64,000 nt of DNA from Saccharina japonica. Lineage: Eukaryota > Sar > Phaeophyceae > Laminariales > Laminariaceae. Both the position numbers and the translations under genes were made by a program. A model generated the notes under the pieces. The model worked only from the letters and a program-made list of their open reading frames with translations. It was not told where the DNA came from and did not search any database. Each line of letters opens with the position of its first letter. The stretch's first letter is position 1. Location of the stretch: NCBI GenBank assembly GCA_008828725.1, contig MEHQ01003271.1:30975-94974 (forward strand), read 5' to 3'. Shown piece by piece: positions 1 through 10,159 of this stretch.

Positions 1-300
1 ACATATGATACATAGTGTATACTATAAGCAAATGTTCGGTGAACTGCAATCAGAAGTGGGTTCGCGTACACGTGGACCTTCCAGAATACGAGACGAGTAT
101 ATTGAGATGTGAGTACCCAAAATCAACAGACCAAATTTGGTTGATTCGCGAAATCACGGGTGGCTGCTGACGTATGTATGTAGGCGTAAAACTGTACGCG
201 TAACATGTTCCTGGGACGTTTGCGTAAATATCTTCACGCGATCTTTCCGAAGCTTTAGATATTTGCAACGGCTTTCCCGATAGGCCGCACGTACAGCAGC

Positions 301-405
301 CCCACACCCACCACATCCAACACACCCAACACACCCAACACACCAAGCACGCTCAACGCACTCAACACACCCACCACATTCAACACACCCAGCACACTCA
401 ACACA
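301..405. repeat. 9-bp minisatellite (CACCCAACA-like)
   Basis: About eleven imperfect copies of a 9-bp unit, CACCCAACA with variants such as CACTCAACA and CACCCACCA. Because 9 is a multiple of 3, it opens a Cys/Val/Trp-rich frame on the minus strand. I treat that frame as a by-product of the repeat, not a gene. Confidence 0.85.
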
Positions 406-664
406 ACAAGAAGAAAGAGCTTCTTCGGACACCATCGACGAGGCAAGACACGTTTTCATCGGTGAGACATCTGCTTCTGGAAGGCAATACTAAAAATCGT
501 ATAACCCTACATTGGCACTGCGCCACACCACGCACACGATAAACACAACACGTACTCGTAGTGTGTCTACGGGCGAACGAACCCAGTTGACAGCGAAAGA
601 TAAAATACGCACACTATAGGGTGGATTAACTTACTGAATTCAGTACTTGATTGAGCTATTAATT

Positions 665-797
665 ATTGCGGGGGACCATACATACATAGTAAATAGGACC
701 TACGGTATACACCCTAAAACCTATCTATTTACCTATTTTTACTATTAATAACAGTATTTGGTCCTATTTACTAGTATTTACTATAGTCTCCCGTAAT
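665..797. mobile_element. MITE-like foldback element, copy 1
   Basis: The ends are inverted repeats of about 35 bp. The left end starts ATTGCGGGGGACC and runs to AGTAAATAGGACC. The right end starts GGTCCTATTTACTA and runs to CTCCCGTAAT. The short AT-rich interior has no reading frame. A terminal-inverted-repeat element of about 130 bp with no coding capacity fits a non-autonomous DNA transposon. No clear target-site duplication could be assigned. Confidence 0.6.
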
Positions 798-820
798 AGT
801 GTGGACTAATTACTTTATTT

Positions 821-927
821 ATTACGGGGGACAATAGTTAATAGGACCTATGGTAGACACAAAAAACTACATATTTACCTGTTTTTACACACAATATTTG
901 GTCCTATTTACTATGGTCCTCCGTAAT
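821..927. mobile_element. MITE-like foldback element, copy 2
   Basis: A second element in direct orientation, 23 bp after copy 1. Its ends are ATTACGGGGGAC...AATAGGACC and GGTCCTATTTACTATGG...CCGTAAT. It shares terminal repeats and interior words (CTAYGGTAKACAC, TATTTACCTRTTTTTA) with copy 1 but is shorter, so the two look like related tandem insertions of one family. Confidence 0.6.
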
Positions 928-1488
928 AGTGCATTTTGATTTGAAAAAATGGGACACGATTATGTTGGTGCAAGTCTTGTTGCCGTTGCTTGGTGTGCAA
1001 TAATACGTATATATGGATTTCGTTTTCAGCGAAAAAAAAAGAGTACTTTTCCTCACTTTACACTTCGAACCGCTGTGCAGCACGTGCGTACGCCCTTAAG
1101 TGGTTTATACTCAGTAGGCCAATAATGCCTACGTCGAATCGAGTGTCACTACGTACTGCGTGCTGTAGATGGTTAAAGAGCGGGCATTCTCATTTACTGC
1201 TGTGAGTAGTACTGCTGTAACCTGAGCACTGATTGGTCGTAGCTCAAGACGTTGCGCACCAATATAATAGTTCCAGCAATTGTTTTTCTTTTTCTTGTTA
1301 CCCCATCAATCGAGTGTATGACTCTTTGCCGGAAAGACAATCGCCATATCAAACACAGCTTGCGTGTGTAGTATGATACCCTGGTGGCAACGCTTCTTGT
1401 GTTTTGCCGCCGCAACGAAATATACGAAAACATTACTTCTCATCGCATTATCATTGTTGTTGGGTTTCCTTCTTTCTCTCTTCGACAG
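928..1488. other. Non-coding stretch upstream of a candidate exon
   Basis: AT-rich sequence with an A9 run at 1030-1040 and only short frames. It ends in a good polypyrimidine tract (TTTCCTTCTTTCTCTCTTCG) followed by ACAG, which reads as a 3' splice site at 1487-1488. No upstream exon could be identified. Confidence 0.35.
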
Positions 1489-1639
1489 GTCCGGAAACCT
1501 ATTACACCGCACACAGACTGCTCCTGCTGATGATGATGGTGCCGCTGTTCAGGATGGATAAGCTTGCGTCTTGTTCTGTGGCACTGCTCGGGCTGGCCTT
1601 CGCAGTCAGTTTCATCGGCGGTGTTGTCAGCCAGACATG
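1489..1639 (+). pseudogene. Candidate internal exon encoding two hydrophobic helices (possible amino-acid transporter fragment)
   Basis: A pyrimidine-rich tract ending in CAG precedes this interval, and a strong donor (G|GTGAGT) follows it. The open frame between them encodes about 50 residues. These start PETYYTAHR, continue with a hydrophobic Leu/Met run, then VPLFRMDKL, then a second hydrophobic segment (VALLGLAFAVSF). The motif VPL-x-R-x4-L-x3-S-x3-L-G-L-x-F resembles a transmembrane pair seen in AAAP/SLC38-type amino-acid permeases; this is recalled similarity, not a search result. An acceptor-like CAG lies near 1872, but joining there gives a stop after about 16 codons. No other exons were found, so it is probably a gene relic or one exon of a gene whose rest I cannot see. 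An alternative reading is a signal-peptide exon starting at the ATG at 1554. Confidence 0.3.
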
Positions 1640-2260
1640 GTGAGTGCCGCGGTTTTCCTGGTCCTTATACGTAGCCCATCAAAGCAATTTGAAGTGCGTA
1701 TCATGTGCGCTCGCTCCTTTACTGCTGTAGCGAGGAAGTTTTTTTCTTTTCATGTTTGAGACCTCTACGCGGACACGGCAAAGTGCCGACGACGCCCATT
1801 AAAGATTCATAATTGTTACATCTATTTGCTCCGTTGTTATTATTACATTATTTTCCTTCCGACAATGTGCAGGGCATTATTCATTCAGAATGAAAAAACT
1901 GACACCATTCATTCCGTGTAGGGTGTATGTATGTACCAGCCTATCTATATAATAATAATCAATTACCCAGTAGCACGGTAGCACGGAGCACGATGTAGGG
2001 CACAATCCATTCTGTATAGGTGGCATTACCAGGCATGTATGTAGAGTACCGATCTTCATATACGGGTCTTCATGACTGCCCATTGATTTATCTTGTTGTC
2101 GTATGTATGTGTGATAGATGGAAACTCTGGACACTCCCCCCCTAGAGTACCCCGACCAGAAATGTAGCTAGATCTATATCCTCACCAGGGCGGACTCCGC
2201 TTCCCTCCCGGCCCCGTTAAAGCCAAAGATAAGGAGGCCTGCCTGTTCATAGGACACATG
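1640..2260. other. Non-coding stretch
   Basis: No supported gene. It contains the donor of the preceding candidate exon, an acceptor-like pyrimidine tract ending near 1872, and otherwise unremarkable AT-rich sequence. Confidence 0.4.
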
Positions 2261-2398
2261 CGGTTTCACGGCTTGACTGACCCCCCCCCTAGACTAAAAC
2301 CAATATATTAAGGGGCCAAATATGCTAGAAGGAGATCGCGGTTTCACACCTTGACTGACCGCCCCTCTACACTAAGACCAATATATTATGGGGCCAAA
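2261..2398. repeat. Short tandem duplication, period about 78 bp
   Basis: Two diverged copies (2261-2320 and 2339-2398). Shared words in order are CGGTTTCAC, CTTGACTGACC, a C-rich run, ACTAARACCAATATATTA and GGGGCCAAA. No frame runs through both copies. Confidence 0.7.
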
Positions 2399-3160
2399 GA
2401 AGACCCTGAGGCCCCCTAAAGTGACCGGCCTCCTAAATACTTTCAGGGGAGTATAGAGTGCAGGGGGCGGAGGGAGGGGGAAGAGGCTCGGAAATTCCAC
2501 GAAACGAAGTAGCGGCTGCTTTTATACCTGCCTGTATGATACCTACCACTCTGGACACAACCATACAGTAGCCTCCCCTTGGACTATGATGTGAATATCA
2601 AACTATTAACGATTGTACTCCCTGCCAGAGTGGTAGGCCTCGCTTCCAGGACCGTTTGTTGCCCGTCTTAGCGTGGCATGCAGGGAGGATGGGGCGGGAC
2701 GCCGTTTTGCAAGTCACCGATTACAACTTTTGTTTGTGTAACCCGTACGTAGCTGAAAGAATCGAGAGATGGGGCCTGACCTTAATCCTAACTGGAAAAA
2801 GGCGCTCTCTTCGGAGAGGAGAGGAGAGCGGGGAGGGGGGGTCGAGGCTCGGAGTTGGCTTCAGAATGAAAGTAAACGTCAACATAATGCCAGCAAGAGC
2901 TGGGTGCCTGGCGTGAAGTGGAGACTCTGGTCGGTCGGTCGGTCGGTGGGTCGGTCGTTCTGGTATTTGCTCTGTCTCGTGATCCACACTATACACATTT
3001 ATTTTTGTTTAACTCGAACGAACACACTTCTATCATGGGGGTGTTGTACTTTATAGACGGTGTTTGGATCTCGAAACCAAAGTCGTTTACGAGTACATCC
3101 GAAAATTATTTTATTTCCCTCCGGCGGGAATGCAGGGCCCGGGGAGACCCAGGGATGGGT
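2399..3160. other. Non-coding stretch with a GGTC run
   Basis: Nothing coding is supported. It holds a short (GGTC)n run near 2931-2955 and G-rich patches near 2460-2480 and 2815-2850. Confidence 0.4.
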
Positions 3161-3203
3161 GCGGGGGTGGGGAGGCGGGGGGGGGGGGGGGGGGAGGGGG
3201 GGG
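3161..3203 (+). repeat. G-rich homopolymer tract with G-quadruplex potential
   Basis: About 40 bases, almost all G, broken by single A, C or T, including one run of at least 14 G. Many runs of three or more G allow a G-quadruplex on the plus strand. Gly-rich (plus) and Pro-rich (minus) frames across it are artefacts of composition. Confidence 0.85.
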
Positions 3204-3613
3204 CGAAACATGTTTAATGTGTGTTAAGGTGGTCGAGCGTTTGAAGCCGATCGCCAGATCGCTCATAGCAGGGGCAGCGGCAGTAGCAGTAACACTAGCA
3301 GTAGCAGCAGAGTATGGGGCATGTACAGCAGGTGTATTGTACCCCCGTGCTTTCTGACTATTGACTACAGTAGTTGAACCTCCACCAAATTGAGCTGCTG
3401 CTAAGGCGCCACCATGCTGTCGAGATGATTCGCGCATCGAACAGAGCAGATGCCCTTTTTACGCTCCAGATAGTTCGGGGCAGTTACATACATCCCTCAT
3501 CTGATATGTATAATCTATATGACCTGCACTACATACATACTTCGTATGATCTGATGTATCTATCCGACGTGTTAAGTGCTTTGGATGCCGATGAACTAAA
3601 CGTACTGTTGAGG

Positions 3614-3930
3614 TGGTGAAGTATGGGCGGTGTTGAAGTACTGCTGTCGACATGTTCAAGTATTGAAGAACTGTTGCCATGATGAAGTGTTGAAGTACTG
3701 TCTTGTCACCATGTCGACGTGTTTGAAGCACTGCCGTCATGTTGAAGTGTGTTAAAGTAGGGTCACGATTTCGACGTATTGAAGTACGGTCGCCATGTTG
3801 GAGTGTAGATGTATTGAAATGCTGCCGGCACGTTGAATGCTTGTATTCATGTCGCAGTGTCGAGGTGTCGAAGGAAGTATTGCTACCATGTTGAAGTGTT
3901 TGGCATACTCTCGCCATGGTTTTTTTTAAG
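3614..3930. repeat. Degenerate minisatellite, roughly 25-30 bp unit
   Basis: About ten imperfect copies of a unit like GTTGAAGTACTGYCGYCATG, with variable spacing, for example around 3633, 3660, 3690, 3738, 3780 and 3885. The minus-strand His/Thr-rich frame across it carries the same periodicity and is not treated as a gene. Confidence 0.75.
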
Positions 3931-6464
3931 TGTTGGAATATTGTGTGGCCCTGTTGAAGTGTTGCGTTACTGCCGTAGCCCCTGTTCTTCTCGGCGCCTT
4001 AGAGATCGCTCTTAGGCGAGGCATCGTATTCCTATTTTAAGCCTATGTACGCTACAAAGCCTTTTAAAGAATCGGTCGACGTTGGGTAAGCACTACTACT
4101 GTCGTGTGGAATGTTTTTCAGGGTACGTGTCCCCCTCTATAGGCGAGGTGGGCGAGAGACGGGAAGGTTAAGGGATGAGTCGGGGGAGGGGTGGACGCGT
4201 GCTACGCTAGAGTTTCACCATTATGTTTGTGAACCTCCTCATTTGAGGAGCTACAGTATATGCCTTACCCAAAATCTTATTTTGGAAGAAAACAGAAGTG
4301 CTACCCGATTGACAATCGATCCCATGGTCTGGCTGTACAATGAAGAACATTTGAACCCATAACCGAACAACCGACGAGGTTGGGTTGAAGATCCCGATTA
4401 TTCGGAAACAACATACGCCAAACAGTTCTACCTCTATCGCAGCCCGCGTCGGTGGTCAAAGGGCACGAGACGGTCAGCATAGTGGCGTGATGGTTAAGAG
4501 TAAGCAGAGGGATGGTCGAGAGATAGGCGGGACGGTGGAGACATGGGATGGCTGAGCGAGGCAGCCCCATCGGTTAACACAACTGTCTTAGCCATCAGCC
4601 GTCACTACCGGCTGGTTTGAGATGCGTATATACCCGCCTGAAGCCAAGAGCACCACTGGCACACACTTACCGCAATAATGCTAGTAAACGCCCGCCGGGG
4701 TGTTGTGCAAAGGCACCCCGGGGTGCTTTCTACGTATTGGGCCGTTTGGCCCCCCGGGGCGATTAAAAAAAAAAGAAAAACAAAACACCTCTCACATATT
4801 GCGGGGACAATGTTTAGATTTGGCACACGAGACACCGTAGTGGCGGGCGTTGCGGTTGTAGGTGGTTCGCGCGCAAAACGCGATATGGATATTCGTCCAA
4901 GGAGCAGTGGCGGGGGGGTTGGACCTGATACTGCAGCTGACCATTTTTTGTGTTGACTGAACGTTTGCCTCGTCGATATATGGTAACCTAGGCTGTGTCT
5001 TATATGGTCAAGAGGAAGCGAGAGTCCATCATCGTCGCTTGAACATGAGCACGAGCTGACAGACACGCCAACCCCCAATACGTCATAGCACGAGCTCGTT
5101 CGAGTGCCTGTGGTCAATTTATACCAGGTAATCATTTTAATAGGCCGCACGCATTATACATGTTTGGGTGTCTCTCCTTCGGCTGGTTATGTCTGTGTTG
5201 CTGTCGGGCGCAACACATGCACCTACCCCTATACCAACATTCCTATGTGTAACACGCCCTTGCCTGCTTCGGAAACCGCCCTGTTCCCCTGACTCGCAAG
5301 CCTCGCTAGCTCCGCCCCGGGGCGTTTACCCCAAACAAAACGAGAGGAGGGGGGGGGGGGGCGTTTACTATGTGGGCTGGGAGTGTTGTTTGTGTTTTTA
5401 GTGTAAGGCGTTTCCTCCGGATTGCGCTTGTTTTCGCTATCAAAAGAGCCTCGGGGCGTTTACGTCGGGCTGGGCGATAACTAGCAAGGGTACGGTATAT
5501 ACCCACTCACGCTGGTCCGTAATATAATACCCGTCTGTTGCTTACACGACACTCCAAACGGGTATTACATTCCCGGTCGGAGCGATAAAGACTACTTGTC
5601 GTGAAAAGCATGGATTTGTGGCTGCTTATGTACTAGAAACGGCAGTATGGGCCCACGGATAAAAACATAGAATAGCCTGATAAGAACGTCCCTCTCCCAT
5701 TCGGGGCGACACCAATATGTTGTCGTTGGTTACTATTGTTCAACACAGGGCGCTACATCCAAATCCCTCATAATAGACTATGCTCAAGGTTGCTCGCAAG
5801 GATACATGGTGTCACAAGAAGGTCTCGAGGATTGCTCAGATTATTCTGGATTCAGTGTCTCGGGTTGGCGGGCCCGTACCACAGTACTAGTATGGTGGGC
5901 GTTGAGTCGCCGTGCTTCTTTGCCGTAGCGGCTGTGTATTTTAGATTGGGTACAGGTAATGGGTTAACGTAACGGGCTGGTTTGCAAGTTGAGTACACGA
6001 ACGAAACATATACGTACATACCTGGTATACCGGTACCTGGTTATCATGCGTGTTTCTATGGTTTTCGGTATATATGTCCCTTCTCTTATTGTTTGCAGCG
6101 TACAAACAGCAGTACCATGAATGCATATTATGTTCCAGGTGCTATTTTGGTGTCAAGTGATGCGGGATGGTATACCCGTACTTGTTCATTTTCTCCCATC
6201 GATGCGCATTTTTCTTCGTAGCTTGTTTTGTGACCGCAGACGATATTTCAGGCAAATTAACTATATATGAGAACGTCATGTCCATCATCGTCACCAATAC
6301 ACAACAACGATGAAGTTGTATGGATGCATGGCTATGTACTTCAGTATATGTATGTGAGCGCCAGCGGGATAAAAAACCGATGCTGTTGGCCTCGGTTTTC
6401 AGCAAAAACGAACTTACTGTACGTACTGTGACGACAAAAAGGTAGGTAAATACGCTGCTTTCTG
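3931..6464. other. Gene-poor region with CCCCGGGG-containing patches
   Basis: No supported gene. A perfect short palindrome (CTCCTCATTTGAGGAG) is at 4235-4250. GC patches with the core CCCCGGGGYG sit at about 4715-4760 and 5310-5330, and a third, CTCGGGGCGTTTACG, near 5451. The one at 5310 and the one at 5451 both continue into GGGGCGTTTAC, suggesting a short dispersed repeat. A 13-base G run is near 5349. Confidence 0.45.
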
Positions 6465-7372
6465 CGAGAATCGTGTGTCGGTCTGTCGACCACAAGCAAG
6501 ATGTTGGCGGCGAAATAAACGGGGCGCGAATCGTAGCGAGCACGAAAAAGCAAGCACCATGCTTTTAGTAACCAAACGTCAATACTGCTTTCTGCGCGAC
6601 TCGTGTATCGGTATTTCGGGAACAGGCAAGCAACGTCTAGGCCGCTACCGAGAACGGGTAAGTATTTTAAGCGCAACCCGTGTGTCGGTCTTTCGCGCGA
6701 AAAACGAGGCATTTTTCTAGTAACTAGATAAAGTGGCCACCAAAGGTCGTCATTACTGAGAAACGTGTTTCCTGTTTTCCCTCTTTGTCTTTGAAAAAAC
6801 AGAAACAGCTACAAAAAACTGGTTTTGTTTCCCCTAGATCAAGAAATGGAAAAGAGGGCAAAACAATCCGGAACGCTTATTAATAGTACGTTACCAAGCA
6901 TCGCTCTTTAAGGAAAACAAAACCCAGGAAAATCGAGAAATTCGGGACAACCCGTTCCTTGAAAATAACGGTCCTTAAGCTGCTTTTCCGCGAGACTCGT
7001 GTGTCGGTCTTGCGCGAGCAGGCAAGGTGTTAACGGCTGCACAGATGCACGACTCGTGTATCGGACTTTCGCGTGCAAGCAAGATGTTAGCGGCTAGATA
7101 GAAATAGGGAACCACCTCCTGCGTGACTCGTGTGTCGGTCGTTCGCAGGCAAGCAAGGTGTTGGCGGCTACACAGACTGGGCACTAAAGTTTCTTTCCGC
7201 TCGACTCGTGTATCGGTCTTTCGCGGACAACAAGCAAGCAATCGACGGGTAGATAGAAATTGGGAACTGTGTCCTGCGTGACTCGTGTGTCGGTCGTTCG
7301 CGGACAAGCAAGGCGTTGGCGACTATAACAGGTTGGATGCCGTCTGTGCGACTCGTGTGTCGGTCTTTCACT
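6465..7372 (+). repeat. Degenerate CGACTCGTGTGTCGG tandem repeat, left arm
   Basis: At least eight copies of a unit of about 55-80 bp. The unit begins GCGYGACTCGTGTGTCGGTC, continues TTTCGCGGRCAAGCAAG and ends GTKTTGGCGGCTA. Copies start near 6467, 6596, 6670, 6989, 7048, 7122, 7200, 7275 and 7346; a 270-bp AT-rich insertion (6720-6985) splits them. The same unit appears reverse-complemented at about 59090-59360 and 59640-59700, downstream of gene 2. It is therefore part of the inverted 3' flank shared by the two large genes. Frames through it on both strands are repeat artefacts. Confidence 0.75.
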
Positions 7373-7379
7373 GAGGCAG

Positions 7380-7500
7380 TCGGAACACAGAAGTGTATAC
7401 GTAAAATTTATGGAACACATGATATTGAACAGGCAGTGCCCGTCGTCGTTCGAGGCCCCAGCATGATACCGGGGACTTTCGACACAAGAACATACATGTA
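7380..7500. repeat. Conserved 3'-flank block, left arm (matches 58985-59100 inverted)
   Basis: Shared words, read against the reverse complement of 58985-59100, are GCAGTCGGAACACAGAA, TGGAACACATGATATTGA, CGTCGTTCGAGGCC, CATGATA and CTTTCGACACAAGAACA. The spacing is the same. The block lies about 4 kb beyond the stop codon of gene 1, and its partner about 1.4 kb beyond gene 2, because the left flank is duplicated. Confidence 0.7.
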
Positions 7501-7685
7501 GATGTATATGTAGATTAAAGCGAGAAATTCTCACTCAGGTGTTCCAATCGATTTACATTAGCATCATTAAAATTATCCCACGCTGACCCTTCTCTGATTT
7601 ATGCTTGTCTCGTCCGAATACATACGTGCCAAACAAACAGCACACAACGAAACGAGCGATATACTCTCAACCTCCCTCACCCCCC

Positions 7686-7686
7686 N
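7686..7686. other. Assembly gap (single N) in a C homopolymer
   Basis: A single N lies inside a long run of C. The next 182 bases (7687-7868) recur at 7870-8052. Confidence 0.95.
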
Positions 7687-8052
7687 CCCCCCCCTCCCCC
7701 CTCTCCCAGGCAGCACGCACATGTCACCACACGCACGACAACAACACTCTAAACCCACGACAACATCACTCATTCAGCTCCCACGAACGTATGCAACCCA
7801 TACCCACCCCCATGTTTTACGTGCTAAACATTCGGCGACTTGCGCACAGTGGTTTTCGAAAAACCGTGNACCCCCCCCTCCCCCTTCTCCCAGGCAGCAC
7901 GCACATGTCACCACACGCACGACAACAACACTCTAAACCCACGACAACATCACTCATTCAGCTCCCACGAACGTATGCAACCCATACCCACCCCCATGTT
8001 TTACGTGCTAAACATTCGGCGACTTGCGCACAGTGGTTCTCGAAAAACCGTG
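7687..8052. repeat. Gap-separated direct duplication, about 183 bp
   Basis: 7687-7868 and 7870-8052 are almost identical (offset 184) and are separated by an N at 7869. The first copy is cut by the N inside a conserved hairpin. This is most likely a contig-overlap artefact or a collapsed repeat, not a biological triplication. Confidence 0.8.
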
Positions 8053-8078
8053 CGCAGCGAAAGCCACTAAACGCTTAC
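8005..8078. other. 74-nt conserved hairpin element, left copy
   Basis: Two perfectly conserved blocks flank a 17-nt variable centre. The 28-nt block 8005-8032 and the 29-nt block 8050-8078 are identical, base for base, to the reverse complement of 58622-58649 and 58576-58604. The blocks supply an outer stem, TGCGCAC with GTGCGCA. In the copies at 7821 and 10272 the centre adds an inner stem, GGTTTT-CGA-AAAACC. Other copies are 7821-7868 (cut by the gap) and 10272-10345. No open frame is shared between arms, so the conservation suggests a structured RNA or a DNA site. The function is unknown. Confidence 0.75.
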
Positions 8079-9188
8079 CCACACACCAAGCACATGCAGA
8101 AGCACAGAGTAGACAGAAAAAACGAACGACCGAGAAGCACTCAAACAGTACCAGGTATGTGGAGCGAGTTATCCAACGCTGTTACATCCTCCTAACGATT
8201 ATCGTGCATGCTACAAGATACGGCATCACGCACAACGAACAAACAAAGCACAGCGTTCATGCTAAACTATTTACCACGTAACTCACAATAGACTGCACAC
8301 CCCATCGCGCAAACGAAGCACAGGACAAGCAGCAAAACAAAACAAATCGAACAAAACGATTTCTCTAAGGGTTCCATGACCGAAACCTTAATCCGGCGTT
8401 AACAGCCGGACCTTTTCTTTGTGAAAAACACTCAATACATAATATATTCACCATTGTACGGCGTATCTTATACATTACTTTTTCAAACAAAATTTGCGAA
8501 CGTGCTCCAAATTGGGTATTGTTTCGGCTGACCGCAGGTCTAAGAGCATACTTCTTCACCCCTCTGACCACCTCCCTCGCCCTCCCCTGAATAAGGTCAA
8601 TGGTCAAATGACTAAGGCAAACAACAAACGAGTACGCCCTTCCCCCCCCTCCCCCTGGTTCCCGCCTGACGTATGTTTATGAGTCAGGTATTAATTGAGC
8701 CCGACGCGCATCGATGTTTTGATGTAAAATTGCGTTTACTCAAGCTCAGAAATCACGATCTGCACGATTTCAAAACGGCGTATCAGATTGAACACCACAC
8801 AGTATACAACGAGTAATCCGTAAAATAAAGGGCGTCTTCATTATACTTCTCCGAAACAAAACAAAAGCCTACTGTGATAATGATGTCGCAGGAGGGTACA
8901 TCCCAGAGTATGAAACATGAATAACGAATAGACGCTCTCCATGCTCTGTCCCAGAACAAAATCAATGCCTGGTATGCAACGTGAGGTACCAGAACGGTAG
9001 CCTAAAGTACAATACGCAGACGACCACGGTACTAGCCTACTCTACCATAGCACAAATTCATGACATACCAGGAAGGTACACCACACATTAGACCAACGTT
9101 ACAGTATACGGACGATTACCTTAGTTATTATAGAGTTACGACATTCCTTGAAGTCTAGCAACACAGTGTCTAAACTATGCGGTAAAGC
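8050..9188. other. 3' flank of the truncated repeat gene
   Basis: Non-coding sequence that matches the flank of gene 1 in direct orientation and that of gene 2 inverted. Matching blocks include GAGCCCGACGCGCATCG (8697-8713 against 58058-58074), TGCGTTTACTCAAGCT (8731-8746 against 58024-58039) and CATGACCGAAACC near 8377 (against about 58292-58304). Short frames here differ between copies and are not credible genes. Confidence 0.7.
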
Positions 9189-10157
9189 TTACAGGAACAC
9201 AATCCAGTACAATCCGACGGCCACTACGTATACTATCGCAGAAAACAACAAACACGTCACATGCAAGATTATCCAATCGCTGTCGAGTTTCGAGCAACAT
9301 CCCCCCACGCTATCGTCGTTCTTCTCCGAACAGTCGCTGCTCACAGTGAGGTCGCCATATTCCGGACGAGAAGACCCCAGTCCTAGTTTGAAGAGGCTCC
9401 AGGAATTCCTCCACATCCTAACGCCGCGTAAGGGGCTCCAAGCAGCGTCAAAAGCAAGATGATCCGGTTTAACCTGGACGGTGGTGTGGCCGGCGATGTC
9501 GCCGTCGTGCAGGTGCTCCGTCTGCTCAGGAGACTCGCGGATGTTGTAGTCGGCGGGGTCATGGCAGATAGTGACGACGCGGCAAATATTCCTTGGCAGG
9601 CAGCTTCCCGCAGCGAGGGTGTTTCGGCCACCACACAGAGATCCCAGTCCCAGGTTCACAAGCTTGCAGGGTCGCTTCTCCATCACTGCGCCACAGAGAA
9701 GGCTCCACACGGCCTCGACAACTGGGCGGTCCAACGAGCCCTGGTCGACGGTGTCGCGGTGAGGGAGGTTCTCCTCTTGCTCGGGGAATGTGTGGTCGTT
9801 ATGGTCCGCGGGTCCACGGTACACGCAGAGGACGCGGCATAATACGCTCGGCCGGCAGCTTCCCGCAGCGAGGGTGGTTTTGCTACCACACAGAGATCCC
9901 AGTCCCAGGTTCACAAGCTTGCAGGGTCGACTCTCCATCACTTCGCCACAAAGAAGGCTCCACACGGTCTCGACAGCTGCGAGGTCCAACGAGCCCTGGT
10001 CGCCGGATTCGCGGTGGTGGAGGTTCTCCTCTTGCTCGGGGAATGTGCGGTCATTATTGTTCGCGGGTCCACGGTACACGCAGAGGACGCGGCATGATAC
10101 GATCGGCCGGCAGCTTCCCGCAGCGAGGGTGTTTCGGCCACCACACAGAGATCCCAG
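9189..10157 (-). CDS. C-terminal part of a second copy of the 85-aa tandem-repeat protein (gap-truncated)
   Basis: Partial gene, 323 codons, cut at its 5' side by the N at 10159. It encodes the end of one 85-aa unit, two further units, the degenerate last unit and the hydrophobic tail ending VGLYWIVFL. The last 150 or so residues are almost identical to gene 1 (11457-16229). The units just before them are ordered differently: here a unit with the variant CGSKTTLAAG and SVLCRV lies next to the degenerate one, whereas gene 1 has two standard units there. It is therefore either another allele with a rearranged array or a tandem paralogue. The 3' flank continues without a break into the conserved non-coding elements on the left. 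Confidence 0.7.
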   Translation of the reverse strand: MGSLCGGRNTLAAGSCRPIVSCRVLCVYRGPANNNDRTFPEQEENLHHRESGDQGSLDLAAVETVWSLLCGEVMESRPCKLVNLGLGSLCGSKTTLAAGSCRPSVLCRVLCVYRGPADHNDHTFPEQEENLPHRDTVDQGSLDRPVVEAVWSLLCGAVMEKRPCKLVNLGLGSLCGGRNTLAAGSCLPRNICRVVTICHDPADYNIRESPEQTEHLHDGDIAGHTTVQVKPDHLAFDAAWSPLRGVRMWRNSWSLFKLGLGSSRPEYGDLTVSSDCSEKNDDSVGGCCSKLDSDWIILHVTCLLFSAIVYVVAVGLYWIVFL

Positions 10158-10158
10158 T

Positions 10159-10159
10159 N
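10159..10159. other. Assembly gap (single N) inside the repeat gene
   Basis: It joins the middle of a gene repeat unit (…GATCCCAGT) directly to sequence that starts in the 3' flank (GGCAGCACGCAC…). The join makes no biological sense as continuous sequence, so a missing or overlapping segment is implied. Confidence 0.95.

Larger units (their letters stand above)
7893..10158. repeat. Segmental duplication, copy 1 (3' flank plus end of the repeat gene)
   Basis: Matches 10160-12426 at an offset of about 2267 over its whole length, with scattered substitutions. Divergence is heavier in 8360-8700 and lower in 8780-9460. It carries the conserved 3'-flank element, about 1 kb of unremarkable sequence, and the last 323 codons of a repeat-gene copy. 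It runs directly into the N at 10159, after which copy 2 begins. Confidence 0.85.

Noticed and set aside
7605..8195. 196-codon frame spanning two Ns
   Set aside because: It crosses assembly gaps and runs through duplicated non-coding flank that contains the conserved hairpin.
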